This document shows, piece after piece, positions 20,283-32,382 of a stretch of 64,000 bases of DNA. Source of the DNA: Portunus trituberculatus (taxonomy: Eukaryota; Arthropoda; Malacostraca; Decapoda; Portunidae); contig NC_059300.1 in assembly GCF_017591435.1 (NCBI RefSeq), forward strand, positions 13,810,960-13,874,959, written 5' to 3'. The notes under the pieces are model-generated. The model had not been told where the DNA came from. It ran no database searches and saw nothing but the letters and a program-made list of their open reading frames with translations. Made by a program: the position numbers and the translations under genes. The stretch's first letter is position 1, and every line of letters starts with the position of its first letter.

Positions 20283-20528
20283 CTATCTATAAGGTCCTCT
20301 ATCAAGGGCAATGGCATTTCCTAACAACTGACCTTCTTGCACTAGATGTTCAACAACTACATTCTTAATGACCTCTTTAGTCATCCGAGACGTGATGGGA
20401 ACATCAAAATGTTTAGCGATGGTCTTCCATTGGTCCTTTTTGATATTAGCACCTTTAAGTTGTTCCAGAGAATGTTCCAGAGAAGGGTCGGCACAAAGAT
20501 CTTCAACGTTAAACTGAGCAGAAGCCAT
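20283..20528 (-). pseudogene. Gag N-terminal fragment (unit 1)
   Basis: 81 codons from MASAQFNVED to a stop reached after the frame runs into RT sequence. Gag forms the retrotransposon particle; only its first 75 or so residues remain (LEQLKGANIKKDQWKTIAKH). Within ATG-CCA-TTG-CCC-TTG the Gag frame meets the RT motif PLPLIEDL in the +1 frame, so the fusion is out of frame. Same structure at 22945-23190, 25581-25826 and 36053-36298. It is damaged at 28223-28468 (start codon lost), 30832-31076 and 33436-33680 (one base lost). Confidence 0.75.
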
Positions 20529-21197
20529 ATTAAATAGATGTTAAACCACAAAAAAAAAAAAAAAAATGATACGCGAATTACTTAAGTGAGGAACTTGGCA
20601 GAGTGATAATAAAGGCAACCTTGGAAATTACCTAGATTATACTTAAGTAAACACTTATGAGTACAATCACTAATGAGGGGTAAACTAGAGAGTTACGGCA
20701 TTAAGAGGGATCCGGATTACTCTAGTTACGAGACTTGAGAGTGAGGAGCGAATTGTACTGAGACTTGTTATTGATAAGGAGGCGGATTAGTCTGAGAGAC
20801 TAGTTAAAATGGCCGATTCTAACTAGCGAGAAAAATGATCTGCGAAGTGAGGGGATTGAGGGTTCGCATGAACATATGATGATCCCAACACTTGGATAAC
20901 ACTTATTACACACCTGCCTATGTGCAAAAAAAAAAAGAGATAAGTGCTATCGGTGAACATGCCTTTCTACCTGGTTTCCTGCTCTACCACTGCTATGCGA
21001 TACCAATGAAAGTCATGAAGCACGTTTAACCCAAAAGGAGCCACTTGATCGCACACAGGTAAATTCAAACCACACGCAGAGTAAGTCACAGAAAAAAAAC
21101 ACATCAGAGTCACAACACCACAGAAACAAAAAAAAAATAATGTAATCACAGAAAAAAAGTCACTGGAAAAATGGAACACTGAACATGGGTTATAATG

Positions 21198-21217
21198 GTC
21201 CTGTCACGGTCGCCAAT
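21198..21217 (-). promoter_or_regulatory. primer-binding site of internal region 1
   Basis: Two bases after the LTR 3' end the minus strand reads TGGCGACCGTGACAGGAC, a tRNA 3'-end complement beginning TGG as expected. I believe this type pairs with tRNA-Arg in insect Gypsy elements, unverified. Repeated at each unit. Confidence 0.8.
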
Positions 21218-21877
21218 TGTTACGTTCACCGGTTAAACTGGTAAGATTGGCATCGGGGAGCCGGTCAACAATAACAATAAAAAAAAAACATTGCAGGTTC
21301 AACTGGTGAGGATGTTGCAAAAGGGGGTCACTTTAAAAAGCTATTTTAATAACCCATAATGAAATTGACACATATATAACAAGAAACATGAAACACAGAT
21401 ATATAACATGAAACACAAGAAAATGACATACACATATACATATAACACAGTAATAAATACAACAATAAATGCCAACTTAATACCTAACAATAATCCTAAT
21501 CCTATATGGAGGCAATGTGGAAAACACGGACGAGGGGAAGTGATACTTATGCGGTGTCGCAGTGGTGAAGTGCTGGGTGATGGTTGTTCCCACGGTAGAC
21601 CCAAGAGGCGTTGTGTTCACTGGTTGAGGCTTGGATCTCAACTTGCTTTTCAGAAAGCCAAGAGCTGGCTCAACACTTCCGGTTGAGTCGAAAGGGCCGC
21701 GAATCCAACTTCGGGACAGTAGCGGGCTTCATGAAACGGTGACGTGGAGGGTTCATGAAACGGTGGCGTGGAAGGTTCACGAGACGGTGACGTGGAAGGG
21801 GAGGCGGAGAGGTGGCGAACGAGGTAACAAGCGGAGGAGGTGATGGTAGTAATGTATGTTACGGGCGGGCCGTAACA
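21218..21877 (-). repeat. LTR 2 of array
   Basis: 660 bp, same ends as LTR 1; shares GGGCGGG in the terminal hairpin loop with LTR 1. Serves as 5' LTR of internal region 1 and 3' LTR of region 2. Confidence 0.9.
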
Positions 21878-23869
21878 TTTCCTCCCCCCTAAGACCTCCG
21901 TAATGAGCTCATGAAGGAGGTGAGACGGGAGATCTTGATAAGGCTTCGGCGATGATGTTGTCCACCCCCTTGATATGGTGGACTTCCAAGTTGAAGGGTT
22001 GAGTTAACAAGGCCCACCTAAGAATGCGTTGGTTTCGGTTTTTCATGGTGTGAAGGAAGGCCAGAGGGTTGTGATCGGTGAAGACCTTCGTAGTTTGAGG
22101 ACCAGGATGAAGATAGCACTCAAAACGTTGGAGCGCCAGGACGAGTGCCAGAGCCTCCTTCTCGATGGTGGAGTAGTTGAGTTGATGTTTTTTCAGCTTG
22201 GCGGAGTGATAGACGATGGGATGGAGGATGCCGCTTGTAGGGTCCGTTTGTAGTAGGACAGCACCCACTCCAACTCCACTCGTGTCCACTTGTAGATGGA
22301 AGGGGCGGGAATGATCCGGCGTCCAGACCACTGGTTCCGAGGAGAGAAACGCCTTGAGGTGTTGGAAGGCTTGGTCACAGGTCGGGGTCCAGTGGAAGGG
22401 GACGGAAGTGCTGATAAGGTCCGTCAGGGGGGGGCGGCCAGGGTGGAGAAGTTCCTACAGAAGCGTCTGTAGAAACCAGCCATCCCCAAGAACCTCATGA
22501 GAGCTTTCCTGGTGGTAGGGACAGGAAAGCCAAGGATGGCCTCCACGTTAGCTCTCTTGGGGCGAACCTTGCCGTTCCCCACCACATGTCCCAGGTAGAC
22601 CACCGTAGACTTCCCGAAGGTGGACTTGGCCAGGTTGATTGTAAGCCTGGCTTCCTGGAACCGACCCATCAGCCTCCGAAGACAGGTCAGATGTGTCGCC
22701 CAGTCGTCCGCAGTCACCACCAGGTCGTCCAGATATGCAGATGTTCCCTCCAAGTCCTGAATGATGTAATTTATAGCCCTCTGGAAGGTGGCGGGAGCAT
22801 TAGACAAGCCAAAGGGCATCACTGTATTGGTATAGTCCGAAGGGGGTGATGAAGGCGGATATTATTTGGGCCTCGTCCGAGAGGGGAATCTGGTAGTAAC
22901 CTTTAAGTAAGTCTATAGTGGTTACAAATTTGGCTACTCCTATACTATCTATAAGGTCCTCTATCAAGGGCAATGGCATTTCCTAACAACTGACCTTCTT
23001 GCACTAGATGTTCAACAACTACATTCTTAATGACCTCTTTAGTCATCCGAGACGTGATGGGAACATCAAAATGTTTAGCGATGGTCTTCCATTGGTCCTT
23101 TTTGATATTAGCACCTTTAAGTTGTTCCAGAGAATGTTCCAGAGAAGGGTCGGCACAAAAATCTTCAACGTTAAACTGAGCGGAAGCCATATTAAATAGA
23201 TGTTAAACCACAACAAAAAAAAAAATGATACGCGAATTACTCAAGTGAGGAACTTGGCAGAGTGATAATAAAGGCAACCTTGGAAATTACCTAGATTATA
23301 CTTAAGTAAACACTTATGAGTACAATCACTAATGAGGGGTAAACTAGAGAGTTACGGCATTAAGAGGGATCCGGATTACTCTAGTTACGAGACTTGAGAG
23401 TGAGGAGCGAATTGTACTGAGACTTGTTATTGATAAAGAGGCGGATTAGTCTGAGAGACTAGTTAAAATGGCCGATTCTAACTAGCGAGAAAAATTATCC
23501 GCGAAGTGAGGGATTGAGGGTTCGCATGAACATATGATGATCCCAACACTTGGATAACACTTATTACACACCTGCCTATGTGCAAAAAATAGAGATAAGT
23601 GCTATCGGTGAACACGCCTTTCTACCTGGTTTCCTGCTCTACCACTGCTATGCGATACCAATGAAAGTCACGAAGCACGTTTAACCCAAAAGGAGCCACT
23701 TGATCGCACAAAGGTAAATTTAAACCACACGCAGAGTAAGTCACAGAAAAAAAACACATCAAAGTCACACCACCACAGAAACAAAAAAATAATGTAATCA
23801 CAGAAAAAAAGTCACTGGAAAAATGGAACACTGAACATGGGTTATAATGGTCCTGTCACGGTCGCCAAT
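21878..23869 (-). mobile_element. internal region 2 of array
   Basis: 1992 bp. RT is split into 22424-22822 and RNase H 21909-22331 by an expanded G run near 22428. Gag start at 22945-23190. The leader segment is retained. Confidence 0.9.
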
Positions 23870-24524
23870 TGTTACGTTCACCGGTTAAACTGGTAAGATT
23901 GGCATCGGGAGCCAGTGAACAATAACAATAAAAAAAAACACTGCAGGTTCAACTGGTGAGGAAATGCAAAGGGGTCACTTTAAAAAGCTATTTTAATAAC
24001 CCATAATGAAATTGACACATATATAACAAGAAACATGAAACACAGATATATAACATGAAACACAGGAAAATGACATACACATATACATATAACACAGTAA
24101 TAAATACAACAATAAATGCCAACTTAATACCTAACAATAATCCTAATCCTATATGGAGGCAATGTGGAAAACACGGACGAGGGGAAGTGATACTTATGCG
24201 GTGTCGCAGTGGTGAAGTGCTGGGTGATGGTTGATCCCACGGTAGACCCAAGAGGCGTTGTGTTCACTGGTTGAGGCTTGGATCTCAACTTGCTTTTCAG
24301 AAAGCCAAGAGCTGGCTCAACACTTCCGGTTGAGTCGAAAGGGCCGCGGAATCCAACTTTGGGACAGTAGCGGGCTTCATGAAACGGTGACGTGGAGGGT
24401 TCATGAAACGGTGGCGTGGAAGGTTCACGAGACGGTGACGTGGAAGGGAGGCGGAGAGGTGGCGAACGAGGTAACAAGCGGAGGAGGTGATGGTAGTAAT
24501 GTATGTTACGGGCGAGCCGTAACA
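23870..24524 (-). repeat. LTR 3 of array
   Basis: 655 bp; the terminal hairpin loop changes to GCGAG here and in LTRs 4-7. Several single-G losses relative to LTR 1. Confidence 0.9.
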
Positions 24525-26504
24525 TTTCCTCCCCCCTAAGACCTCCGTAATGGGCTCATGAAGGAGGTGAGACAGGAGATCTTGATAAGGCGTCGGCGAT
24601 GATGTTGTCCACCCCTTGATATGGTGAACTTCCAAGTTGAAGGTTGAGTTAACAAGGCCCACCTAAGAATGCGTTGGTTTCGGTTCTTCATGGCGTGAAG
24701 GAAGGCCAGAGGGTTGTGATCTGTGAAGACCTTCATAGTTTGAGGACCAGGATGAAGATAGCACTCAAAACGTTGGAGCGCCAGGACGAGTGCCAGAGCC
24801 TCCTTCTCGATGGTGGAGTAGTTGAGTTGATGTTTTTTCAGCTTGGCGGAGTGATAGACGATGGGATGGAGGATGCCGCTTGTAGGGTCCGTTTGTAGTA
24901 GGACAGCACCCACTCCAACTCCACTCGTGTCCACTTGTAGATGGAAGGGCGGAATGATCCGGCGTCCAGACCACTGGTTCCGAGGAGAAACGCCTTGAGG
25001 TGTTGGAAGGCTTGGTCACAGGTCGGGGTCCAGTGGAAGGGGACGGAAGTGCTGATAAGGTCCGTCAGGGGGGCGGCCAGGGTGGAGAAGTTCCTACAGA
25101 AGCGTCTGTAGAAACCAGCCATCCCCAAGAACCTCATGAGAGCTTTCCTGGTGGTAGGGACAGGAAGCCAAGGATGGCCTCCACGTTAGCTCTCTTGGGG
25201 CGAACCTTGCCGTTCCCACCACATGTCCCAGGTAGACCACCGTAGACTTCCCGAAGGTGGACTTGGCCAGGTTGATTGTAAGCCCGGCTTCCTGGAACCG
25301 ACCCATCAGCCTCCGAAGACGGGTCAGATGTGTCGCCCAGTCGTCCGCAGTCACCACCAGGTCGTCCAGATATGCAGATGTTCCCTCCAAGTCCTGAATG
25401 ATGTAATTTATAGCCCTCTGGAAGGTGGCGGGAGCATTAGACAAGCCAAAGGGCATCACTGTATTGGTATAGTCCGAAGGGGGTGATGAAGGCGGATATT
25501 ATTTGGGCCTCGTCCGAGAGGGAATCTGGTAGTAACCTTTAAGTAAGTCTATAGTGGTTACAAATTTGGCTACTCCTATACTATCTATAAGGTCCTCTAT
25601 CAAGGGCAATGGCATTTCCTAACAACTGACCTTCTTGCACTAGATGTTCAACAACTACATTCTTAATGACCTCTTTAGTCATCCGAGACGTGATGGGAAC
25701 ATCAAAATGTTTAGCGATGGTCTTCCATTGGTCCTTTTTGATATTAGCACCTTTAAGTTGTTCCAGAGAATGTTCCAGAGAAGGGTCGGCACAAAAATCT
25801 TCAACGTTAAACTGAGCGGAAGCCATATTAAATAGATGTTAAACCACAACAAAAAAAAAAATGATACGCGAATTACTCAAGTGAGGAACTTGGCAGAGTG
25901 ATAATAAAGGCAACCTTGGAAATTACCTAGATTATACTTAAGTAAACACTTATGAGTACAATCACTAATGAGGGTAAACTAGAGTTACGGCATTAAGAGG
26001 ATCCGGATTACTCTAGTTACGAGACTTGAGAGTGAGGAGCGAATTGTACTGAGACTTGTTATTGATAAAGAGGCGGATTAGTCTGAGAGACTAGTTAAAA
26101 TGGCCGATTCTAACTAGCGAGAAAAATTATCCGCGAAGTGAGGGGATTGAGGGTTCGCATGAACATATGATGATCCCAACACTTGGATAACACTTATTAC
26201 ACACCTGCCTATGTGCAAAAAATAGAGATAAGTGCTATCGGTGAACACGCCTTTCTACCTGGTTTCCTGCTCTACCACTGCTATGCGATACCAATGAAAG
26301 TCACGAAGCACGTTTAACCCAAAAGGAGCCACTTGATCGCACAAAGGTAAATTTAAACCACACGCAGAGTAAGTCACAGAAAAAAAAACACATCAGAGTC
26401 ACACCACCACAGAAACAAAAAAAATAATGTAATCACAGAAAAAAAGTCACTGGAAAAATGGAACACTGAACATGGGTTATAATGGTCCTGTCACGGTCGC
26501 CAAT
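24525..26504 (-). mobile_element. internal region 3 of array
   Basis: 1980 bp. RT/RNase H broken into 25094-25459, 24838-25137 and 24536-24934 by short-run indels. Gag start 25581-25826. Last unit with the 31-base leader segment. Confidence 0.9.
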
Positions 26505-27162
26505 TGTTACGTTCACCGGTTAAACTGGTAAGATTGGCATCGGGGAGCCAGTGAACAATAACAATAAAAAAAAACACTGCAGGTTCAACTGGTGAGGAAA
26601 TGCAAAAGGGGGTCACTTTAAAAAGCTATTTTAATAACCCATAATGAAATTGACACATATATAACAAGAAACATGAAACACAGATATATAACATGAAACA
26701 CAGGAAAATGACATACACATATACATATAACACAGTAATAAATACAACAATAAATGCCAACTTAATACCTAACAATAATCCTAATCCTATATGGAGGCAA
26801 TGTGGAAAACACGGACGAGGGGAAGTGATACTTATGCGGTGTCGCAGTGGTGAAGTGCTGGGTGATGGTTGATCCCACGGTAGACCCAAGAGGCGTTGTG
26901 TTCACTGGTTGAGGCTTGGATCTCAACTTGCTTTTCAGAAAGCCAAGAGCTGGCTCAACACTTCCGGTTGAGTCGAAAGGGCCGCGGAATCCAACTTTGG
27001 GACAGTAGCGGGCTTCATGAAACGGTGACGTGGAGGGTTCATGAAACGGTGGCGTGGAAGGTTCACGAGACGGTGACGTGGAAGGGAGGCGGAGAGGTGG
27101 CGAACGAGGTAACAAGCGGAGGAGGTGATGGTAGTAATGTATGTTACGGGCGAGCCGTAACA
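26505..27162 (-). repeat. LTR 4 of array
   Basis: 658 bp; last LTR with the ACATGAAACACAG variant, after which LTRs 5-8 read ACATTAAACACAG. It marks the block boundary. Confidence 0.9.
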
Positions 27163-29123
27163 TTTCCTCCCCCCTAAGACCTCCGTAATGGGCTCATGAA
27201 GGAGGTGAGACGGGAGATCTTGATAAGGCGTCGGCGATGATGTTGTCCACCCCCTTGATATGGTGAACTTCCAAGTTGAAGGGTTGAGTTAACAAGGCCC
27301 ACCTAAGAATGCGTTGGTTTCGGTTCTTCATGGCGTGAAGGAAGGCCAGAGGGTTGTGATCTGTGAAGACCTTCATAGTTTGAGGACCAGGATGAAGATA
27401 GCACTCAAAACGTTGGAGCGCCAGGACGAGTGCCAGAGCCTCCTTCTCGATGGTGGAGTAGTTGAGTTGATGTTTTTTCAGCTTGGCGGAGTGATAGACG
27501 ATGGGATGGAGGATGCCGCTTGTAGGGTCCGTTTGTAGTAGGACAGCACCCACTCCAACTCCACTCGCGTCCACTTGTAGATGGAAGGGGCGGGAATGAT
27601 CCGGCGTCCAGACCACTGGTTCCGAGGAGAGAACGCCTTGAGGTGTTGGAAGGCTTGGTCACAGGTCGGGGTCCAGTGGAAGGGGACGGAAGTGCTGATA
27701 AGGTCCGTCAGGGGCGGCCAGGGTGGAGAAGTTCCTACAGAAGCGTCTGTAGAAACCAGCCATCCCCAAGAACCTCATGAGAGCTTTCCTGGTGGTAGGG
27801 ACAGGGAAGCCAAGGATGGCCTCCACGTTAGCTCTCTTGGGGCGAACCTTGCCGTTCCTCACCACATGTCCCAGGTAGACCACCGTAGACTTCCCGAAGG
27901 TGGACTTGGCCAGGTTGATTGTAAGCCCGGCTTCCTGGAACCGACCCATCAGCCTCCGAAGACGGGTCAGATGTGTCGCCCAGTCTTCCGCAGTCACCAC
28001 CAGGTCGTCCAGATATGCAGATGTTCCCTCCAAGTCCTGAGTGATGTAATTTATAGCCCTCTGGAAGGTGGCGGGAGCATTAGACAAGCCAAAGGGCATC
28101 ACTGTATTGGTATAGTCTGAAGGGGGTGATGAAGGCGGATATTATTTGGGCCTCGTCCGAGAGGAATCTGGTAGTAACCTTTAAGTAAGTCTATAGTGGT
28201 TACAAATTTGGCTACTCCTATACTATCTATAAGGTCCTCTATCAAGGGCAATGGCATTTCCTAGCAACTGACCTTCTTGCACTAGATGTTCAACAACTAC
28301 ATTCTTAATGACCTCTTTAGTCATCCGAGACGTGATGGGAACATCAAAATGTTTAGCGATGGTCTTCCATTGGTCCTTTTTTATATTAGCACCTTTAAGT
28401 TGTTCCAGAGAATGTTCCAGAGAAGGGTCGGCACAAAAATCTTCAACGTTAAACTGAGCGGAAGCCGTATTAAATAGATGTTAAACCACAAAAAAAAAAA
28501 AAAAAAAAGATACGCGAATTACTTAAGTGAGGAACTTGGCAGAGTGATAATAAAGGCAACCTTGGAAATTACCTAGATTATACTTAAGTAAACACTTATG
28601 AGTACAATCACTAATGAGGGGTAAACTAGAGTTACGGCATTAAGAGGGATCCGGATTACTCTAGTTACGAGACTTGAGAGTGAGGAGCGAATTGTACTGA
28701 GACTTGTTATTGATAAGGAGGCGGATTAGTTTGAGAGGCTAGTTAAAATGACCGATTCTAACTAGCGAGAAAAATGATCCGCGAAGTGAGGGGATTGAGG
28801 GTTCGCATGAACATATGATGATCCCAACACTTGGATAACACTTATTACACACCTGCCTATGTGCAAAAAAAAGAGATAAGTGCTATCGGTGAACACGCCT
28901 TTCTACCTGGTTTCCTGCTCTACCACTGCTATGCGATACCAATGAAAGTCACGAAGCACAAAGGTAAATTTAAACCACACGCAGAGTAAGTCACAGAAAA
29001 AAAACACATCAGAGTCACAACACCACAGAAACAAAAAAGAAAATAATGTAATCACAGAAAAAAAGTCACTGGAAAAATGGAACACTGAACATGGGTTATA
29101 TTGGTCCTGTCACGGTCGCCAAT
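27163..29123 (-). mobile_element. internal region 4 of array
   Basis: 1961 bp. First unit lacking the 31-base leader segment. RT 27659-28102, RNase H 27194-27616. The Gag start codon is mutated (ATG to ACG at 28468). Confidence 0.9.
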
Positions 29124-29781
29124 TGTTACGTTCACCGGTTAAACTGGTAAGATTGGCATCGGGGAGCCGGTGAACAATAACAATAAAAAAAAACACTGCA
29201 GGTTCAACTGGTGAGGAAATGCAAAAGGGGGTCACTTTAAAAAGCTATTTTAATAACCCATAATGAAATTGACACATATATAACAAGAAACATTAAACAC
29301 AGATATATAACATGAAACACAGGAAAATGACATACACATATACATATAACACAGTAATAAATACAACAATAAATGCCAACTTAATACCTAACAATAATCC
29401 TAATCCTATATGGAGGCAATGTGGAAAACACGGACGAGGGGAAGTGATACTTATGCGGTGTCGCAGTGGTGAAGTGCTGGGTGATGGTTGATCCCACGGT
29501 AGACCCAAGAGGCGTTGTGTTCACTGGTTGAGGCTTGGATCTCAACTTGCTTTTCAGAAAGCCAAGAGCTGGCTCAACACTTCCGGTTGAGTCGAAAGGG
29601 CCGCGGAATCCAACTTTGGGACAGTAGCGGGCTTCATGAAACGGTGACGTGGAGGGTTCATGAAACGGTGGCGTGGAAGGTTCACGAGACGGTGACGTGG
29701 AAGGGAGGCGGAGAGGTGGCGAACGAGGTAACAAGCGGAGGAGGTGATGGTAGTAATGTATGTTACGGGCGAGCCGTAACA
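29124..29781 (-). repeat. LTR 5 of array
   Basis: 658 bp; first LTR of the second variant block. Confidence 0.9.
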
Positions 29782-31726
29782 TTTCCTCCCCCCTAAGACC
29801 TCCGTAATGGGCTCATGAAGGAGGTGAGACGGGAGATCTTGATAAGGCGTCGGCGATGATGTTGTCCACCTTGATATGGTGAACTTCAAGTTGAAGGGTT
29901 GAGTTAACAAGGCCCACCTAAGAATGCGTTGGTTTCGGTTCTTCATGGCGTGAAGGAAGGCCAGAGGGTTGTGATCTGTGAAGACCTTCATAGTTTGAGG
30001 ACCAGGATGAAGATAGCACTCAAAACGTTGGAGCGCCAGGACGAGTGCCAGAGCCTCCTTCTCGATGGTGGAGTAGTTGAGTTGATGTTTTTTCAGCTTG
30101 GCGGAGTGATAGACGATGGGATGGAGGATGCCGCTTGTAGGGTCCGTTTGTAGTAGGACAGCACCACTCCAACTCCACTCGCGTCCACTTGTAGATGGAA
30201 GGGGCGGGAATGATCCGGCGTCCAGACCACTGGTTCCGAGGAGAGAAACGCCTTGAGGTGTTGGAAGGCTTGGTCACAGGTCGGGGTCCAGTGGAAGGGG
30301 ACGGAAGTGCTGATAAGGTCCGTCAGGGGCGGCCAGGGTGGAGAAGTTCCTACAGAAGCGTCTGTAGAAACCAGCCATCCCCAAGAACCTCATGAGAGCT
30401 TTCCTGGTGGTAGGGACAGGAAGCCAAGGATGGCCTCCACGTTAGCTCTCTTGGGGCGAACCTTGCCGTTCCTCACCACATGTCCCAGGTAGACCACCGT
30501 AGACTTCCGAAGGTGGACTTGGCCAGGTTGATTGTAAGCCCGGCTTCCTGAACCGACCCATCAGCCTCCGAAGACGGGTCAGATGTGTCGCCCAGTCTTC
30601 CGCAGTCACCACCAGGTCGTCCAGATATGCAGATGTTCCTCCAAGTCCTGAGTGATGTAATTTATAGCCCTCTGGAAGGTGGCGGAGCATTAGACAAGCC
30701 AAAGGGCATCACTGTATTGGTATAGTCTGAAGGGGTGATGAAGGCGGATATTATTTGGGCCTCGTCCGAGAGGAATCTGGTAGTAACCTTTAAGTAAGTC
30801 TATAGTGGTTACAAATTTGGCTACTCCTATACTATCTATAAGGTCCTCTATCAAGGGCAATGGCATTTCCTAGCAACTGACCTTCTTGCACTAGATGTTC
30901 AACAACTACATTCTTAATGACCTCTTTAGTCATCCGAGACGTGATGGGAACATCAAAATGTTTAGCGATGGTCTTCCATTGGTCCTTTTTGATATTAGCA
31001 CCTTTAAGTTGTTCCAGAGAATGTTCCAGAGAAGGGTCGGCACAAAATCTTCAACGTTAAACTGAGCGGAAGCCATATTAAATAGATGTTAAACCACAAA
31101 AAAAAAAAAAAAAATAAAGATACGAATTACTTAAGTGAGGAACTTGGCAGAGTGATAATAAAGGCAACCTTGAAATTACCTAGATTATACTTAAGTAAAC
31201 ACTTATGAGTACAATCACTAATGAGGGTAAACTAGAGTTACGGCATTAAGAGGGATCCGGATTACTCTAGTTACGAGACTTGAGAGTGAGGAGCAATTGT
31301 ACTGAGACTTGTTATTGATAAGGAGGCGGATTAGTTTGAGAGGCTAGTTAAAATGACCGATTCTAACTAGCGAGAAAAATGATCCGCGAAGTGAGGATTG
31401 AGGGTTCGCATGAACATATGATGATCCCAACACTTGGATAACACTTATTACACACCTGCCTATGTGCAAAAAAAAGAGATAAGTGCTATCGGTGAACACG
31501 CCTTTCTACCTGGATTCCTGCTCTACCACTGCTATGCGATACCAATGAAAGTCACGAAGCACAAAGGTAAATTTAAACCACACGCAGAGTAAGTCACAGA
31601 AAAAAAACACATCAGAGTCACAACACCACAGAAACAAAAAAGAAAATAATGTAATCACAGAAAAAAAGTCACTGGAAAAATAGAACACTGAACATGGGTT
31701 ATATTGGTCCTGTCACGGTCGCCAAT
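29782..31726 (-). mobile_element. internal region 5 of array
   Basis: 1945 bp, the most damaged unit: many one-base losses in runs of C, G or A break both Gag (30832-31076) and RT/RNase H (29782-30710). Confidence 0.9.
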
Positions 31727-32382
31727 TGTTACGTTCACCGGTTAAACTGGTAAGATTGGCATCGGGGAGCCGTGAACAATAACAATAAAAAAAACACTGC
31801 AGGTTCAACTGGTGAGGAAATGCAAAAGGGGGTCACTTTAAAAAGCTATTTTAATAACCCATAATGAAATTGACACATATATAACAAGAAACATTAAACA
31901 CAGATATATAACATGAAACACAGGAAAATGACATACACATATACATATAACACAGTAATAAATACAACAATAAATGCCAACTTAATACCTAACAATAATC
32001 CTAATCCTATATGGAGGCAATGTGGAAAACACGGACGAGGGGAAGTGATACTTATGCGGTGTCGCAGTGGTGAAGTGCTGGGTGATGGTTGATCCCACGG
32101 TAGACCCAAGAGGCGTTGTGTTCACTGGTTGAGGCTTGGATCTCAACTGCTTTTCAGAAAGCCAAGAGCTGGCTCAACACTTCCGGTTGAGTCGAAAGGG
32201 CCGCGTGAATCCAACTTTGGGACAGTAGCGGGCTTCATGAAACGGTGACGTGGAGGGTTCATGAAACGGTGGCGTGGAAGGTTCACGAGACGGTGACGTG
32301 GAAGGGAGGCGGAGAGGTGGCGAACGAGGTAACAAGCGGAGGAGGTGATGGTAGTAATGTATGTTACGGGCGAGCCGTAACA
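31727..32382 (-). repeat. LTR 6 of array
   Basis: 656 bp; one-base losses in short runs; the adjoining polypurine tract is two G shorter. Confidence 0.9.

Larger units (their letters stand above)
19219..21217 (-). mobile_element. internal region 1 of array
   Basis: 1999 bp with the best-preserved coding: Gag start 20283-20528 and RT/RNase H 19250-20161. It has the 31-base leader segment near 21024-21054 that the later units lack. Confidence 0.9.
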
